Under the pieces are notes generated by a model. The model saw only the letters and a program-made list of their open reading frames with translations, searched no databases and was not told where the DNA came from. A stretch of 64,000 bases of DNA from Ahaetulla prasina (Eukaryota > Chordata > Lepidosauria > Squamata > Colubridae). The stretch lies in assembly GCF_028640845.1 (NCBI RefSeq), contig NC_080539.1, positions 194,875,436 to 194,939,435 on the forward strand. The letters are read 5' to 3'. Position 1 is the first letter of the stretch; every line of letters begins with the position of its first letter. Positions 10,430 through 23,196 of the stretch are shown here, piece after piece. The translations under genes were made by a program, and so were the position numbers.

Positions 10430-12399
10430 CAAAGACGTTCACTATCATATTTCTGTCTTCTTCTAAATTTATGTTTGTTCTATATGCCTATTCCACCTGA
10501 ATTTTTTTCTGACTTCTTATTCTCCTTTTTTGTACACAGAGATTTTATATAATTGTTAAGATGCAGTTCTTTTTAGAACTCCATTCTGACCTTGTCTTCC
10601 CTAAACCAGATTTTCAGTTCTGCATGGTAAATTGGTTAGAGTGTAATACTAAAGAATCAAAGCTTGAGACTGACACCAGAGTTTAGTACATTTAAGTTTT
10701 ATTAAATTATTAATTGTTCCCTGCTGATACTCATAGACTTATGTATACAGCAAAGACAGGTCTTCTCTTATAGTATGCCACACACACACACCCCACCCAG
10801 AGGTCAAAGCTTTGGTAGTGCACCTTTGGCCTTAAAATCTTTTCTTTCAGAAAGATTTACCGGTAGTCTAGAGTGACATTTAGTGTGAGTTTTAGTCTTG
10901 GTTTGAATTCAATAGGACTCTATCCAAACCTCCCTTTTATCCAACATGCAAAAGCAGAGTAGGCAAGCCATTAAATGCAACTGCTACAGAGTTGCTCCCC
11001 TCTTCCTTGCTTGCAGATGGGTTCAGCTGCTTTCAAAAACCAATAGACAAGTCTGGCAGTGTCACAGGCAGAACTGGAATACTGCAAGAGGCAGCAAGAA
11101 GAAGTCCTGGGGCTCAGCATCTTCTGTTAATGAAGGTAAGTCACAGGATGGACTTGTATGCGAAATTCAGCTGGAACTGGTATTCAAGATGTGGAGTGAA
11201 AACGATCTTGCTCTGAATGACCACTTTCTGGAAGGACGTACCAATGAATTAAGAGATGAATTAGTAAGACAAGGAATACCAGAGAATTTGGAAGAGTTGA
11301 TGGACAGTTGGAGAAGTTGAGGAATGTAGAAAATAACAAGGCAGGAGGTTTTAAATATTTTCTTTACGCTTACCCCACCCCTGACTGGGCCACCATGGAT
11401 TCCTGTTCTGGGGCCCCATGCAGATAGGAGGCAGTGAAGACTTTCCAGTCCTCAGCAGAGAAACAGAGAAGAGACTTCAATTTATATATTTATTGTGAAG
11501 CCCCAAGACACCTAGCCAAGCACAAATCACTGAATCATTTGCAAACTGAACGCTACTTAACAAACAAGTGCCTGAATTATGCCTGAATTGTTCCAGCTTC
11601 TTATCTTCAAGAAATTTCACAGACTCCTCTTCCAAGAGCCTGGCAGAAGATGCTCAGACAATTAAGAAAAGCTTAGAGAGCAATGACAACAGGCAAGCAC
11701 ACATTATTATCTCTGTTACTCTTTTATACCTTTCGGCATAAAAGTATAAGTCTCTGCTTTTTAAGAGTGGTAAAAAGCCCAAATTTCACAGATAAGACAT
11801 GCTTCAGTATGAATTACCAACTACTAGAGAGACCTTAAGCTAAAAGAAACAATTGACAATTGCTTCAGGCTAGTCTTATTCTGTAATATATAGTAAATTT
11901 CTTTTCATCAGGTGATTATCAGTAAACAAAAACTCACAAATGTACATTCAAATGGAGGACAGACCAGAAAAAAATATTATATATGGTATTATAGAGAGAA
12001 ACAGGAAAAGGGAAAGACAATGTCCTTTGAAAAGCTATGAGTTATTGATAAAAACAGGTCAAGGTAGTGAGCATTTCTTCATGCAGATACCAAGAGTCAA
12101 GTATATTTTGATGCCACCTAACTATCTAATCCCAACAGCATTTTGAAAATAAGCTAGTTTCCCAACATTTGCAGAGACTTCTTTTCCTGGATCCAGATTT
12201 TACTCAATTATGGATGAATAGATTAGACATGTTTCATTTCACAAGTATGAATTAAGGAAGTAAAAGGTTACCATTTGACAATGTAAAAACAAAACTATGA
12301 CTAGTTCAGAGAGTAGTATGGGCAAAAGAATGTTACAGATTGGGTTAATTCTGTAAGAATGTTATGAATTTTCCAAAATAATGTAGGCAGAAAGATAGG
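10430..12399. other. PIKFYVE intron 1, no recognised features
   Basis: A plus-strand open frame at 10946-11320 (124 codons) has no family resemblance and I do not call it a gene. A short CA run occurs at about 10780. Nothing else is recognised. Confidence 0.45.
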
Positions 12400-12403
12400 T
12401 TAT

Positions 12404-12916
12404 TGTTGGAAGAAATATCCATCTGGGTTCAGTTCCAAGTGGGGACAAAGACACTGGAAACATGGAGGCTGCTTGGAAAGATGGTTTAATGGTGGCCAGG
12501 ATCACATGGCTTGAGTTCCTGAACAGAAAAGGGCTGAGATCCTGTGTGCTCCCTGGTTTTATGCTTTTTCTGAGCTTTGAACTTTCTGGGGCACAGGAAG
12601 AGTATCCTGATTGGCTGTCAGACTCCCAGGGGGTGGGGGTCTTAGCTAGCCTTGCTGGCTGATGTAATCTTCCCAGGTGCCATGTGGTGAGTTTCTGTTC
12701 TATTGTGTTGCAAATGATGGTCCATTGATAAAGGTGGGGGGATTGAGTTTCTACCTCTGACCCATTGACAAAGGTGGGGGGGGGGGGAGTCAGGAAGCTG
12801 CTTTGTCTTTAAAACATGTTTCTCCATTTCTCATCCAGGGAAATATATTCTGCCTTTTAAATATTTTCTAAAATATTTCATTCTTCTAGGAGGGGGGTGG
12901 GTGCTAAATTCCTACA
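12404..12916 (-). repeat. 3' LTR of the ERV
   Basis: In gene sense it runs TGTAGGAATTTAGCACCC ... CCAACA. It carries a TATA-like GCATAAAACC and an ATTAAA. It differs from the other LTR at only a handful of positions (a few substitutions, plus poly-G and poly-T length), which implies a recent insertion. Confidence 0.87.
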
Positions 12917-15872
12917 ATCCCTACTTTTTTTTTTTCAAAACATGAGTTTTGAAACATGCTCTTGGCAAAAAATTAAAATTGATCAAATCAATGGGTGCTT
13001 TTAATTTTTCTGATGCAAAGGAAGCCATTGATAGAGACAACAGAAAAAAAAGATTCCTTCAGTGGCTCCCAAAAGCTTTCAACCATGAAGGTCTAGCAGC
13101 CAGGGGAAAAGTTCTGGTAAGAATTTTACAGTATCCAATTTTCTATGCCAATTAATTTCAGCTGTTAGATATCACTTTCTGTGAGCTTCCAGTCAGGTTT
13201 CAAGCAAGCACACATCCCAAAATTTTCACAGCCATGGTTTTCCTTTAAATTACAGGCTGCCCATTTCCAAGGGTTGGTTACTGAACCTGCCCTAGCTCTT
13301 ACTTTAGTGCATCCAGATTTATTTAGTCCAAATTGAGATTAATCAGTGTGCCATCCAGGCTTTCTCCTTTCTTTTCTTTTTTTAAAAAAAAATTATACAT
13401 AATGAGCCCTGGGACTTCTACTCATGAGACCACCAGTGCAACATATCTTGCTTTACTGGGCAACTGGGCAGCATCATTTGTGAGTCATAGTCAGGGCTTG
13501 GGTTTTGGATATCACTTTTTCTGCTATCTCTTCAAGAGAGGAATTGCCTGAGGGGGATGCCCCTCCCCCATGGAATTAGCAGGGAGATCTGACTCCTTGG
13601 GCTTTTAGTGCCACAGAGCAAAATCAACCTAGAAGTCTTGTGTGGAGGTAAGTGAAGGGAATAGTTTCAGTCTAATTCTGAATGGTGTGTCTCTGTGTGT
13701 ATGCAGCTACTTTTACAATACAGGCAATACAAACATTTTGGACATATTTCCCTCCCACCAGACAAAAATCTAACAAGTGTTCAGAACTTGCTGTGGTAGC
13801 CACTCAAATACAATCCTTACATGAGTACTTTAGACTGATTACAATGTAAATGAGACAAGACAGAAAACCTTACAATGAATTTTCCACCTCCCCCATAGTC
13901 TTTCCAGCTGTCTTCTGGGAATTGAAAAGAGTCTTTTAGTCTTTACTTGTACATCTCAGGGTCCTTTCTTTCATGTCTGCTGGGTAGCATGCTTGGTAAA
14001 AGGCTGGTTAGTCAGGCTTGGAAGGTCTGCTCTAATCTGGTTGCTGTGATGACTTTCAGTGTGGGCTAGATTCAAACTCAATTCCTGGCTCCAACAAATG
14101 GAAGGTCTCCTCTGGGGGCAGCATCTGGAACCATGTGCTCTGCTTCCACAGTTGCAGAGTCATCTTTTCAGGGCTGAAAGACATTAGAACAGGATCTCCT
14201 CCCCACTTTTGTGGGTAATCTTCTCAGGAAAGGCATTGTAACAGGATTAAAGGGGGGGGGTAGATATCTTGCAGGCAGAGTTTGAAAAGAAACAACACAT
14301 CAATATTGCAGTTACTAAAAGATAATGCAGTTTCAACAAAATGCAGTTTCAACAACTGATGAGAAAGAAAAAACTGGACTCGCATGCTTCAGAAATGAAC
14401 AGGTAAAATCATTTAAACACACAGTAAATGCAAGACTGAATTTTTTTTTTCTCTTGTAAGTGAACTTAAAACGTTTCCTTATAAACTTGAGTTGTTACTT
14501 TAAGATAAAGAGAGGGAAGGAGGGGAAAAAAACCAAAAATAGGATGAAAAGTCCTTTTTACTGTTTTGTTGGCCGGACAAAGACAGGAAAAAGGCTTTCT
14601 TTTTTTTCCTCTCTCTCTTCCCCATTTTCATTGCTTCAACCTTTTCTTTTTCTCTAACAATTTAAAATTCTTGTCTCTAGAGATCAGATACATTTTACAG
14701 TTACAATTACCTCAAGGGCCCACAAAGACAGACATACACACATAAAAAACAAGGAGGACAAAGAGAGGAAAACAAAACTCTGAGATTTACACACACACTG
14801 ATCATTCCCGCCATAAATCTCAGTTAAATTAGGGAAGGCACAAATCTTAACAGACAGACCACGTGGTTCAATAGAAGACAGAGAAAGAGACAGACAGACA
14901 AACAAAACAAACAAAAACCCAAACATTCCCATTTATATATTTTCCTTTTCTTTTAAGTACCTTTATTTAGCCAAATTTGTTTCCTATTCTCATCTCTTAG
15001 CACAGCCCATTTTTCACATAGTTTCCTCAACTACTTTTTTCGCATACCAGGCAAAACTGGCAGCCTGCGGGCATCCAGGGCCCCAAGCAGGTCTCCTAGG
15101 GGATTTCCCGCCACCCTCGACTCCCTTCTGTCGAAGTATGGGCCCCTTCCTGTTAAGGGAGCTTCGTTTTGGATCAAAAAGGTTATCCCAGAGGACCTAC
15201 TGCCCCTCCAGCAGGTACGAGCACCTCCTCAACACTGCTTCCTGCTTTGCTTTCTCTAAAATACACTAGTAAACTCTACTCTTTTTAATTGTCCCCTTCA
15301 CACTCACTTTCCTTTTACTCGGCTCCCATTCCTGATAAACACAAAGTTCCACATTTGGCTTCCCCCCCTTGCTTTCTCTAGCCTACCGGTCACGGCTTGG
15401 TGGAGCTAGCAGTAGGCAGAGGTGCGGCTAGAGGTTGCTCAAAGAGGTGGAATCAGACTGTTTCCTCAGGTGGAATCCCACACACACACTTCTTCCTTCC
15501 CTACAGAAGGTCCTGTGCTCTGGCAAAACCCCCATGCTCTCCAGACTTTTGGTCTTTCTGCGGTTAGGAAATGCATAGAGGAAGCAAGATCCAGCTGTGA
15601 TTGGGAGAAGGGTTCTCTCATTCACACACATGCAGGCATACACATATTTCCCATACTTTTCCATGCTTTAAAATTAAAATTTAGAGGTACTCACCTTCTT
15701 TCCAAGCAGCCTTTGAGCTCAACACTCAAAACCCCTTTAAAACCTAGTTCCAAATGGCCAAGGTCCAGGAAAACTTACCCACAGACTCAATGGGTCTGCT
15801 GCTAGCAAGGGAGGCTTACCTGGGCCAGGTCCATTGGTTAGGTTAGCTTGGAGTCCCATCTGGGTCGCCAAT

Positions 15873-16384
15873 TGTTGGAAGAAATATCCATCTGGGTTCA
15901 GTTCCAAGTGGGGACAAAGACACTGGAAACATGGAGGCTGCTTGGAAAGATGGTTTAATGGTGGTCAGGATCACATGGCTTGAGATCCTGAACAGAAAAG
16001 GGCTGAGATCCTGTGTGCTCCCTGGTTTTATGCTTTTTCTGAGCTTTGAACTTTCTGGGGCACAGGAAGAGTATCCTGATTGGTTGTCAGACTCCCAGGG
16101 GGTGGGGGTCTTAGCTAGCCTTGCTGGCTGATGTAATCTTCCCAGGTGCCATGTGGTGAGTTTCTGTTCTATTGTGTTGCAAATGATGGTCCATTGATAA
16201 AGGTGGGGGGATTGAGTTTCTACCTCTGACCCATTGACAAAGGTGGGGGGGGGGAGTCAGGAAGCTGCTTTGTCTTTAAAACATGTTTCTCCATTTCTCA
16301 TCCAGGGAAATATATTCTGCCTTTTTAAATATTTTCTAAAATATTTCATTCTTCTAGGAGGGGGGTGGGTGCTAAATTCCTACA
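15873..16384 (-). repeat. 5' LTR of the ERV
   Basis: Partner of the LTR at 12404-12916, in the same orientation. The primer-binding site follows its inner end after two bases. The open frame at 15931-16131 and its twin at 12462-12662 are antisense LTR sequence, not genes. Confidence 0.87.
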
Positions 16385-16388
16385 TTAT

Positions 16389-19005
16389 AAGCCAAAAAGC
16401 AGTAACAATTCAACTCAAAGATGATGTAATGGTATGAGAGAATGATGGGAGTGGGATGGGGAGATGCTACATAGACAAGAGAGGACATAGCCAGCAACTG
16501 CATAACAGGCAGAGAAAGGAATTGGAAAGGAACCTCCCTAACTTCTCAGACTGTAAAAGAGATGGTGGAGGATCTGTACTGCCAGATTTGCAAGATTTTC
16601 TTAATGTAGCCTTACAATAAAGTAGAATTAGCCCATCTGGTCGTGTCTCCTGTCTAGTCTAGCTGGAAAGGATGGCAGACAACAATGTTTCCAAAAAAAC
16701 AGCCAGACCCCTTTCTTTTCCAGAAAACATCCACCATAGGATTTTCCATCATCACAACTGCTAGTCAGGATTACAATCTGTCAGCCCTTCAAGATAGGCA
16801 AGGCCAAAACAGTCACAGTAGGGATTTTACGAAAATGTTTTTTGCTGTCAAGTACAGTACAATAAAAGAAATCTTGAAAGTCTGTCAGAATGACTCTCTG
16901 TCCTATCTTATGTCAAACAAAATCAAAACAATTACACCTTTCTGTTTCTCAGGATGAGTAATCCTTTCTGAAAGTTCTCCTTGTTGGTTCACTCATTCCT
17001 CCTCTGTTCCCAAGGTCAAGTCTACAGTCCCTCATACATTTGATCTTCAGGAAGTACACAAAGGCTTGACTTTTGAACCTGACAAAAATGTAGAGAAAAA
17101 TAGTCCAAAACCATTTTTGAACACAGTAATTTTTCCAGTTCCTTGTCCATAACAAGTAATTTATCCTGATTTTTCCCAATAGCAAGTCAAAGCTAGTATA
17201 TGGCTATGCAACATTTATTAAGTTCTAAAAAAGTACTTCAGAACATAAAGTAGGGCTTATCCTGAAATTATCCCGCATCTTTTCCCAGGATTGTTCAGCT
17301 GCTCCCTAAAGATGCTGTGAGAAAATAATTTAATTCAAGAATCACAAATATTGACACTCTGCACCTTTAACCAGAGGTTCCATCCAATTTACATCACAAA
17401 CATCTAATAATAGAACTGTGTAGTTGTTCATTTGCATGTGCTCACTTCTCACAGCAAACAGATAATCCGTATTTCCTCTTTCTTCATCTAAACAAGGCCA
17501 GGATGAAAAAAAGGTATTTCTGAAAATAATATGCAGCTTACATATTATTCATATTAATTCAAAATCATAATTATATTTTCCACAAATTTACCACTGTCTA
17601 GCAATCTTGACAGCCAAATATGGCCTCCAATTTAGTAGCTAAAATGTAGTTGGCTTCTTTGTGTTCAATGTGCTTTGGGAACTCAGCCAAAGCAGTTAGT
17701 TATAGGTTTAACATGTTGTGGGTTAATTTAGTAAACTATGGATCATTTAACCATGAGTTAGTATATCAAGCAAACATGGCCACAGATGCCATATACTCAG
17801 AAGCAGTTGTTTTTTCATATCTAGCTCTAGGATAAACCAAGATAACAACCATTATCAATAGATAAAGTGATGGCAACCATTATTAGATTTCTGCTTATAA
17901 GCTTTCTATGAAAATCTAGCTGCTTGGTGTCAGAAACTGAGAACTAGGCTTAATGTCTTAGTCTTATAGTGGCAATTCTTTTATTTTTAAACGTCCCTCT
18001 CTTCTCCAGTGCTACACCATATTTAAATAAAATCTCTATTCTTTCCATTTCTACCCACAATGTCTTTGAAACAGTAAGTCTTAGGAAATTATGTTATCAA
18101 TGTATTATGATCAAAAAATATTTATAGAGTACACAATATTGTACTGAAATATATACCAAATTTTGGAGACTAGTTGTAATCAGTATCTTGTGACCAATGA
18201 CTACCTTAAAATTGGCATGGATTGGCCACACAAATAAGACCATCCATTAAGAAAATATAATTCACTTCCAACTTATTTGTTCCTTCATCACATTTGGAAA
18301 ATAGGAATAAAACACGATTCCCATGCAGCGTCTCATCCTGAAAAAGTTAGATGCAGGCTCAATTAATGTCAGTAAAGAGTCTTCAGATCATACCACCATC
18401 TTCAAGAATATATGTTGGATATTCAAGAAACCATATAATAAAAAACTGATCCAAGTATTTGAAGTATGCTCAACAATATTTTTATTCCCATAGAGAAATA
18501 AGTTAATCCTTAAATTGGGTTTTGAGTTTCTCGGGAAAATATTCCTTTTTATTTTTTTTCTTAAAAGTATAAAATGTACTTGTGAGATAGGCAACATTTG
18601 ATCTTAATAACTATAGAATCTACTATAATAGTTCCTGTGTTTAATAAATTCTGATATTTAATAATTGTTAAAACTGATTATTACCTAGAGATAAACAAAA
18701 AAACTTTCAAAAAACAGAATGCTTTAAATGTAGATTTAGCATAAGTCCCAAACTTAATCCATGTTGGATAAAATACATTACACAAAAGTATTTCCAAATA
18801 TATCATAATGGTCTGCATTAATTCACTCACTTGAATAAACCCTTGTTCAAAGGAGAAGGGGGAGACAAAGATCACAGGACTAACAGGGTTGAAAGTTAAC
18901 TATTCTAACTAATGCTATAAAAAATTAGTTTCCTTTTCTTAAAAACAATGCTCACAATAAGGCTTTCAGGGAGTTTTATTTCTAGAAGAATTCCCATGCT
19001 ATCTT
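16389..19005. other. PIKFYVE intron 1, no recognised genes
   Basis: AT-rich intron. At about 17640-17790 there is a moderately repetitive 'ggtttaacatgttgtggg' ... 'aaccatgagttag' stretch that looks like an old interspersed repeat I cannot name. No exon is recognised. Confidence 0.45.
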
Positions 19006-19009
19006 TCTA

Positions 19010-20290
19010 TATTTTATTTATTTTATTTATTTTTGTCACAACAATATACATAAGCATCACACAAAATGGTTATATAGTATATAAACATATATATGAGGAA
19101 ATATGAGCAAGTATAAGCATATATGTATAAGAATAAAAAAACAATAGGACAGGAACAGTAGGCACGCTTGTGCTCTTATGCACGCCCCTTATAGTCCTCT
19201 TAGGAATGGGGTGAGGTCAATAGTAGAAAGTTTTTGGTTAAAGCTTTTGGGATTATGAGAAGAGACCACAGAGTCAGGTAATGTGTTCCAAGCACTGATA
19301 ACTCTGTTACAGAAGTCATATTTTCTGCAATCTAGATTGAAGCGGTTAACATTAAGTTTAAATCTATTGGTTGCTCTTGTATTATTGTAATTGAAGCTGA
19401 AGTAGTCTTTAACAGGAAGGACATTACAATAGATGATTCTATGAGTTAAACTTAGGTCTTGTCGAAGGCAACGGAGTTCTAAGTTTTCTAAACCTAGGAT
19501 TTCAAGTCTGGTGGGATTAGGTATTTTGTTGTTTTCAGAGGAGTGGAGAACTCTTCTTGTAAAATATTTCTGGACACGTTCAATTGTATTGATGTCAAAA
19601 ATGTGGTGTGGGTTCCAGACAGGTGAGCTGTATTCAAGGATTGGCCTAGCAAATGTTTTATATGCTCTGGTTAGTAGTGTAGTGTTTTTGGAAAAGAAGC
19701 TATGCAAGATTAGGTTTACAACTCTTAGAGCCTTTTTTGCTATTTAGTTGCAGTGGGCTTTGGCACTTAGATCATTTGATATGAAAACTCCAAGGTCTTT
19801 AACAGGGTGGGGGTCATCTGTAAGGCAATGTCCATCAAGCATGTACTTAGTGTTTGGGTTCTTTTTTCCAATATGTAAGACTGAGCATTTGCTGGTTGAG
19901 ATTTGGAGTTGCCAAGTTTTAGACCAAGCGGTTAGAAGATCAAGGTCTTTTTGAATGGTAGATGTATTGTCGGTGGTGTTAAATAGTTTGACATCGTCAG
20001 CAAAGAGAACACAATTACTTGAGATATGGTTACAAAGTTCATTTATGTATAGTATGAAGAGTGTTGGTCCAAGAACGCTATCTTGAGGAACGTCACTCTT
20101 GACAGGAACAGGATTTGATAGAGCATTGCCAATTTTAACCACTTGTTGTCTGTTAGACAGAAAAGCAGATATCCAATTGTGAAGGGGTCCTGAAATGCCA
20201 TAGGATTTTAGTTTTAGGAGGAGTTTATCAGGTACTACTGAGTCAAAAGCTTTGCAGAAGTCTATGTAGATTGCATCTATTGCTTTGCCT
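19010..20290 (-). mobile_element. CR1-type LINE fragment: RT and C-terminal ORF2 plus 3' end
   Basis: On the minus strand, 20142-19744 encodes a reverse transcriptase stretch with the catalytic FADD box (CVLFADDVKLF). 19707-19189 encodes the ORF2 C-terminus (RPILEYSSPVWNPH, RLEILGLENLELR, RVISAWNTLPDSVVSS), ending in a stop. The two frames are split by a stop at about 19744. The 3' UTR runs to an AAATAAAT-type tail at about 19010. It is 5'-truncated near 20290. It is a different family from the (ATTCT)n-tailed copies, and two more fragments of it are at 26300-26718 and 36954-37330. Confidence 0.85.
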
Positions 20291-20860
20291 TAATCAAGAT
20301 TTGTAGTCCATATCAGGGTAACAGGATTTAATGTATCCAGATATCTATTCAAAAGGGAACATTCACTCATCTTACACAATTCATTTGAATATGGGTGCTA
20401 TCAATTATATGACCTGAAATTTTCTCAGTATCTTTAACCTTATGCAACTGAGTTCCACCCTGTTTTAAATCAAAGTGCCTGTACAAGCCTATCCCAACAG
20501 AAACCCAAAATTGGATGCATTGGGAAATGTGTGCATCATACACTTTGTTCCAAAAGTGTACAATTCAAAGTAGGAGCAATTTATCTATTTGCCATTTTAA
20601 TCAGTGACTGTAATAAAAGCATTCATTCATTCACCTAATTGACAAAGATAAGAGTTCTTACAACTTTCAAAACGATCTAGTTGAAGTATGTAAGCAAGTG
20701 CAACTCAGCAGACAAGGGTAAAACAATCTCAAACCGAACAAAATGTTCTCCCCACTGCAGAACTTCTAAAGATGCAACAATCCTCTATTTTGCAATTGTT
20801 CATTTCAGCAGCAGCTTTTTGGGAGGCTTCCTTTCCTCACAAACCACAACACAAGACACG
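20291..20860. other. No recognised features
   Basis: Intron sequence between the CR1 fragment and the GC-rich promoter block. No exons or complete repeats recognised. Confidence 0.45.
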
Positions 20861-21413
20861 ACGGCTGCTTCTTCACGGGGAGCAATACCCCGTGTCATCT
20901 TTTCCCCACTCCCCAGAGTCCCGATACGCCCTGCAGGACCCGAATGCTAACTTTCCCACCCCCAAATCTGATTTACTGAAATGCTACACACCGCGCAGTA
21001 GAAAAAACGGGACAAAAATCGAAAGGGCACAGAAACGAGCTAAATAGCCAAAGCACAATTTAAAAAAAAAACAAAACAAAAAACTACTATGGCTTCGGTC
21101 CAGCCCCATGCGTAGGATCGAAGACGGGCTAAAACCACGGAATTTTAGCTTTATGGAAAACCCACGGAATCTACGAGGCTGCGTGAAAGATACACTCTCC
21201 CCCCCCCCCGAACTTCCTTTCCTCGGGAGGGAAAAAAATCGCTTTGTTCGCCGCCTCTCACCAGGCTCCAGCAGGCTCTTTCTGCCTCCCGCCACGGGTC
21301 TCCTGCGCTCTGCTCTCCAAGAGGCAACACCATCAGAGAAGGGGCGGCCAAAGGGAATCGAGACGCCCGGCTAAGGCAGCAGCTGACCGGGCTTGGACGC
21401 GCTCCCTCCTCAC

Positions 21414-21500
21414 CATCCACTTCCTGTTTCTTCCCCCGCTAAAGCAAAGCGGCGGAGGAGGAGCTATTCCAGCGCCATCTGCTCCGGCCTCCCGCAGGCA
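21414..21500 (-). other. PIKFYVE: Probable untranslated first exon of PIKFYVE
   Basis: In the GC-rich block the minus strand shows a strong donor, GGATG|GTGAGG, with last exon base 21414. It is preceded by GC-rich sequence containing an ETS-like CAGGAAGTGG. It is upstream of, and on the same strand as, the PIKFYVE start-codon exon, where the family has a non-coding first exon. The 5' limit is a guess. Transcript data are needed. Confidence 0.4.
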
Positions 21501-21611
21501 ACCCAATAGATGCCGGAGAGATGGACGAACAAATCGCGCTTAGGCATTAACCAACGACCCTGCAATCATCGACCGAAGTTTTCTATGCAGTTCAGCTCGA
21601 GTGTACCATAC

Positions 21612-21766
21612 CACGGGTCTCCAACCTTGGCAACTTTAAGACTTGTGGACTTCAACTCCCAGAGTTCCTCAGCCAGCTTTGCTTTGCTTTGCTTTGCTTT
21701 GCTGGCTGAGGAACTCTGGGAGTTGAAGTCCACAAGTCTTAAAGTTACCAAGGTTGGAGACCCCTG
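21612..21766. mobile_element. Foldback hAT MITE with 63-bp arms
   Basis: The arms 21615-21677 and 21701-21763 are reverse complements at 62 of 63 positions. They are separated by a 23-base loop made of (CTTTG)n. The full element runs CACGGGTCTCC ... GGAGACCCCTG and is flanked by a perfect 8-bp duplication, taccatac (21604-21611 and 21767-21774), the hAT signature. The open frames on both strands here are artefacts of the palindrome. Confidence 0.9.
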
Positions 21767-22722
21767 TACCATACTACAATGACTGGTAACGCGCCAAGTG
21801 GATACGAGAAAGAGGGAACCAATTCTCGTTGAGGATGTGGCTGTGTCTGAAGTTTTGCAGCTTCTCAATGCGAACATGCTCTCTCTTCCACCGCAGCAAA
21901 ATGAGAGGAGGGTGTCCAATCATAGAGCAATATTACAGATAGCGATGACATAAGAACCCGTCACTCTCAACTCGCCTATATGTTGACGGAAGAAACTTGA
22001 GGCAGGCAACAGAGAAAATACCATTATGACGTCTCTCTTTCTAAAATATGCACCCCAGCTTCAGGTTTAGTTTCTTAGTGAGAATTGATCCAACAAATTC
22101 CTAAAGAATAATGTATCAGTTAAATCGAGGCTGTACAATATCAAACCAATTGAATGCAGGGAGCTGTCGTTTTATAAGCCAATTACCCACAGCTAATGTC
22201 CGACAGACAGGTCCAATTTGAACTCAAAACCCAACTAATTTGGAGGGCTTAAATAGCAGCACCCTTCAGTTCTCCAGTCCATATAAAACACTTCAGAATT
22301 ATAGCGGTAATACCTGATGGCCATTTCACACCTACAAGGAGTCAATGTTTTGCATTGTCTGCTTCAGTGTTTGACCATGTCCACAGAAGTCCACATATCT
22401 TAAAGCTGTCAAGGCTGAGAAACTGCGCCTCTCTGCTTTTTCCTGAGGCCTGAATCTGTAGATAGACAAGCGAACATGACTTCTGGAAAGTGAACCATGT
22501 GATTCCGTCCCATGACATCCCTTAATTAATTTCTTTCTTCCCTTTCTCATACAAATTGGCCCCTAGGCTTGCATGGGGGCGAATTAATGACGCTTTGCGG
22601 GAAGGAGGCCAACTATCTGAATGCAAAGCTTTCAGTGTTCTTGTATCTAGAAAAGCAGCCAAGTGTCAAAATAAAGCCATCGGATGCTCTGCTTGTCCTT
22701 GGGAGCTTCTCTTTGCTCACGA

Positions 22723-22727
22723 CCAAT
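22723..22727 (+). promoter_or_regulatory. CCAAT box
   Basis: GACCAATCAG is a good NF-Y site, in the GC-rich region about 600 bases upstream of IDH1 exon 1. Confidence 0.4.
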
Positions 22728-23161
22728 CAGGGTCAAGATCAAAGATGAACGGCAGTCAAGCTTCCTCTGTGGACAGCCGGATCAAATCCTACCATTTCAA
22801 GGATCTGAAGCCTGAGCTGTTGTTCTGTTAAACCTTCGGAAGCCGGAGTCAGTCTGCCAAATCCTAAACTTGCAATCCCGCACCCATACGACTCAGCCTA
22901 AGCGACAGGTTACGCTTGCCAGTGGTGGCAAGACAAAGCAAGAAAAAAATGCATTTGTGTTCGCGGCAATATCTAGCTTGCATCTTTAGCATGTCACCCC
23001 CGTCCTTGTCTCTGATCTACCCGCGGGAACATGATAAGATCACCTTTGTTCTACTCCTCTTCTTTATTCTGTGTATTCTGTACTCCCCCACCCCACCCGA
23101 AAAAAAAAGCTGCTCCAGTCATTTCCTTCTCTGGTTCGTGACAGGCGCGTGGGAAGAGCGC

Positions 23162-23196
23162 ATTGGCGAAGCGGTTTTCCTCGTTTTCTCTATTGG
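23162..23196 (-). promoter_or_regulatory. IDH1: Pair of inverted CCAAT boxes upstream of IDH1
   Basis: ATTGG occurs at 23162-23166 and 23192-23196, 30 bases apart (about three helical turns) and about 130-160 bases before IDH1 exon 1. Paired NF-Y sites at this distance are typical of TATA-less promoters. The functional role is inferred. Confidence 0.45.

Larger units (their letters stand above)
12404..16384 (-). mobile_element. Non-autonomous ERV/LTR retrotransposon, 3.98 kb, tRNA-Arg-type primer site
   Basis: Two near-identical direct repeats of about 512 bp (12404-12916 and 15873-16384) bound 2.96 kb. On the minus strand each reads TGTAGG...CCAACA. Flanks are TTAT (12400-12403) and TTAT (16385-16388), a 4-bp duplication as for gamma-type ERVs. 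Two bases inside the 5' LTR (the right one) is an 18-base primer site whose plus-strand form, gtcccatctgggtcgcca (15853-15870), equals the 3' end of a vertebrate tRNA-Arg as I remember it. A leader donor CCAG|GTAAGC lies at about 15820. A purine-rich tract abuts the 3' LTR (12917-12945). No gag, pol or env frame longer than about 80 codons is present in the sense direction, so it needs a helper. Confidence 0.87.

Noticed and set aside
10946..11320. 124-codon plus-strand open frame
   Set aside because: No resemblance to any family I know, no splice or promoter context, and it lies within the PIKFYVE intron on the opposite strand. Its length is within chance for a 64-kb window.
15422..15805. 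127-codon plus-strand open frame
   Set aside because: It is antisense to the ERV leader between the primer site and the interior. No domain.
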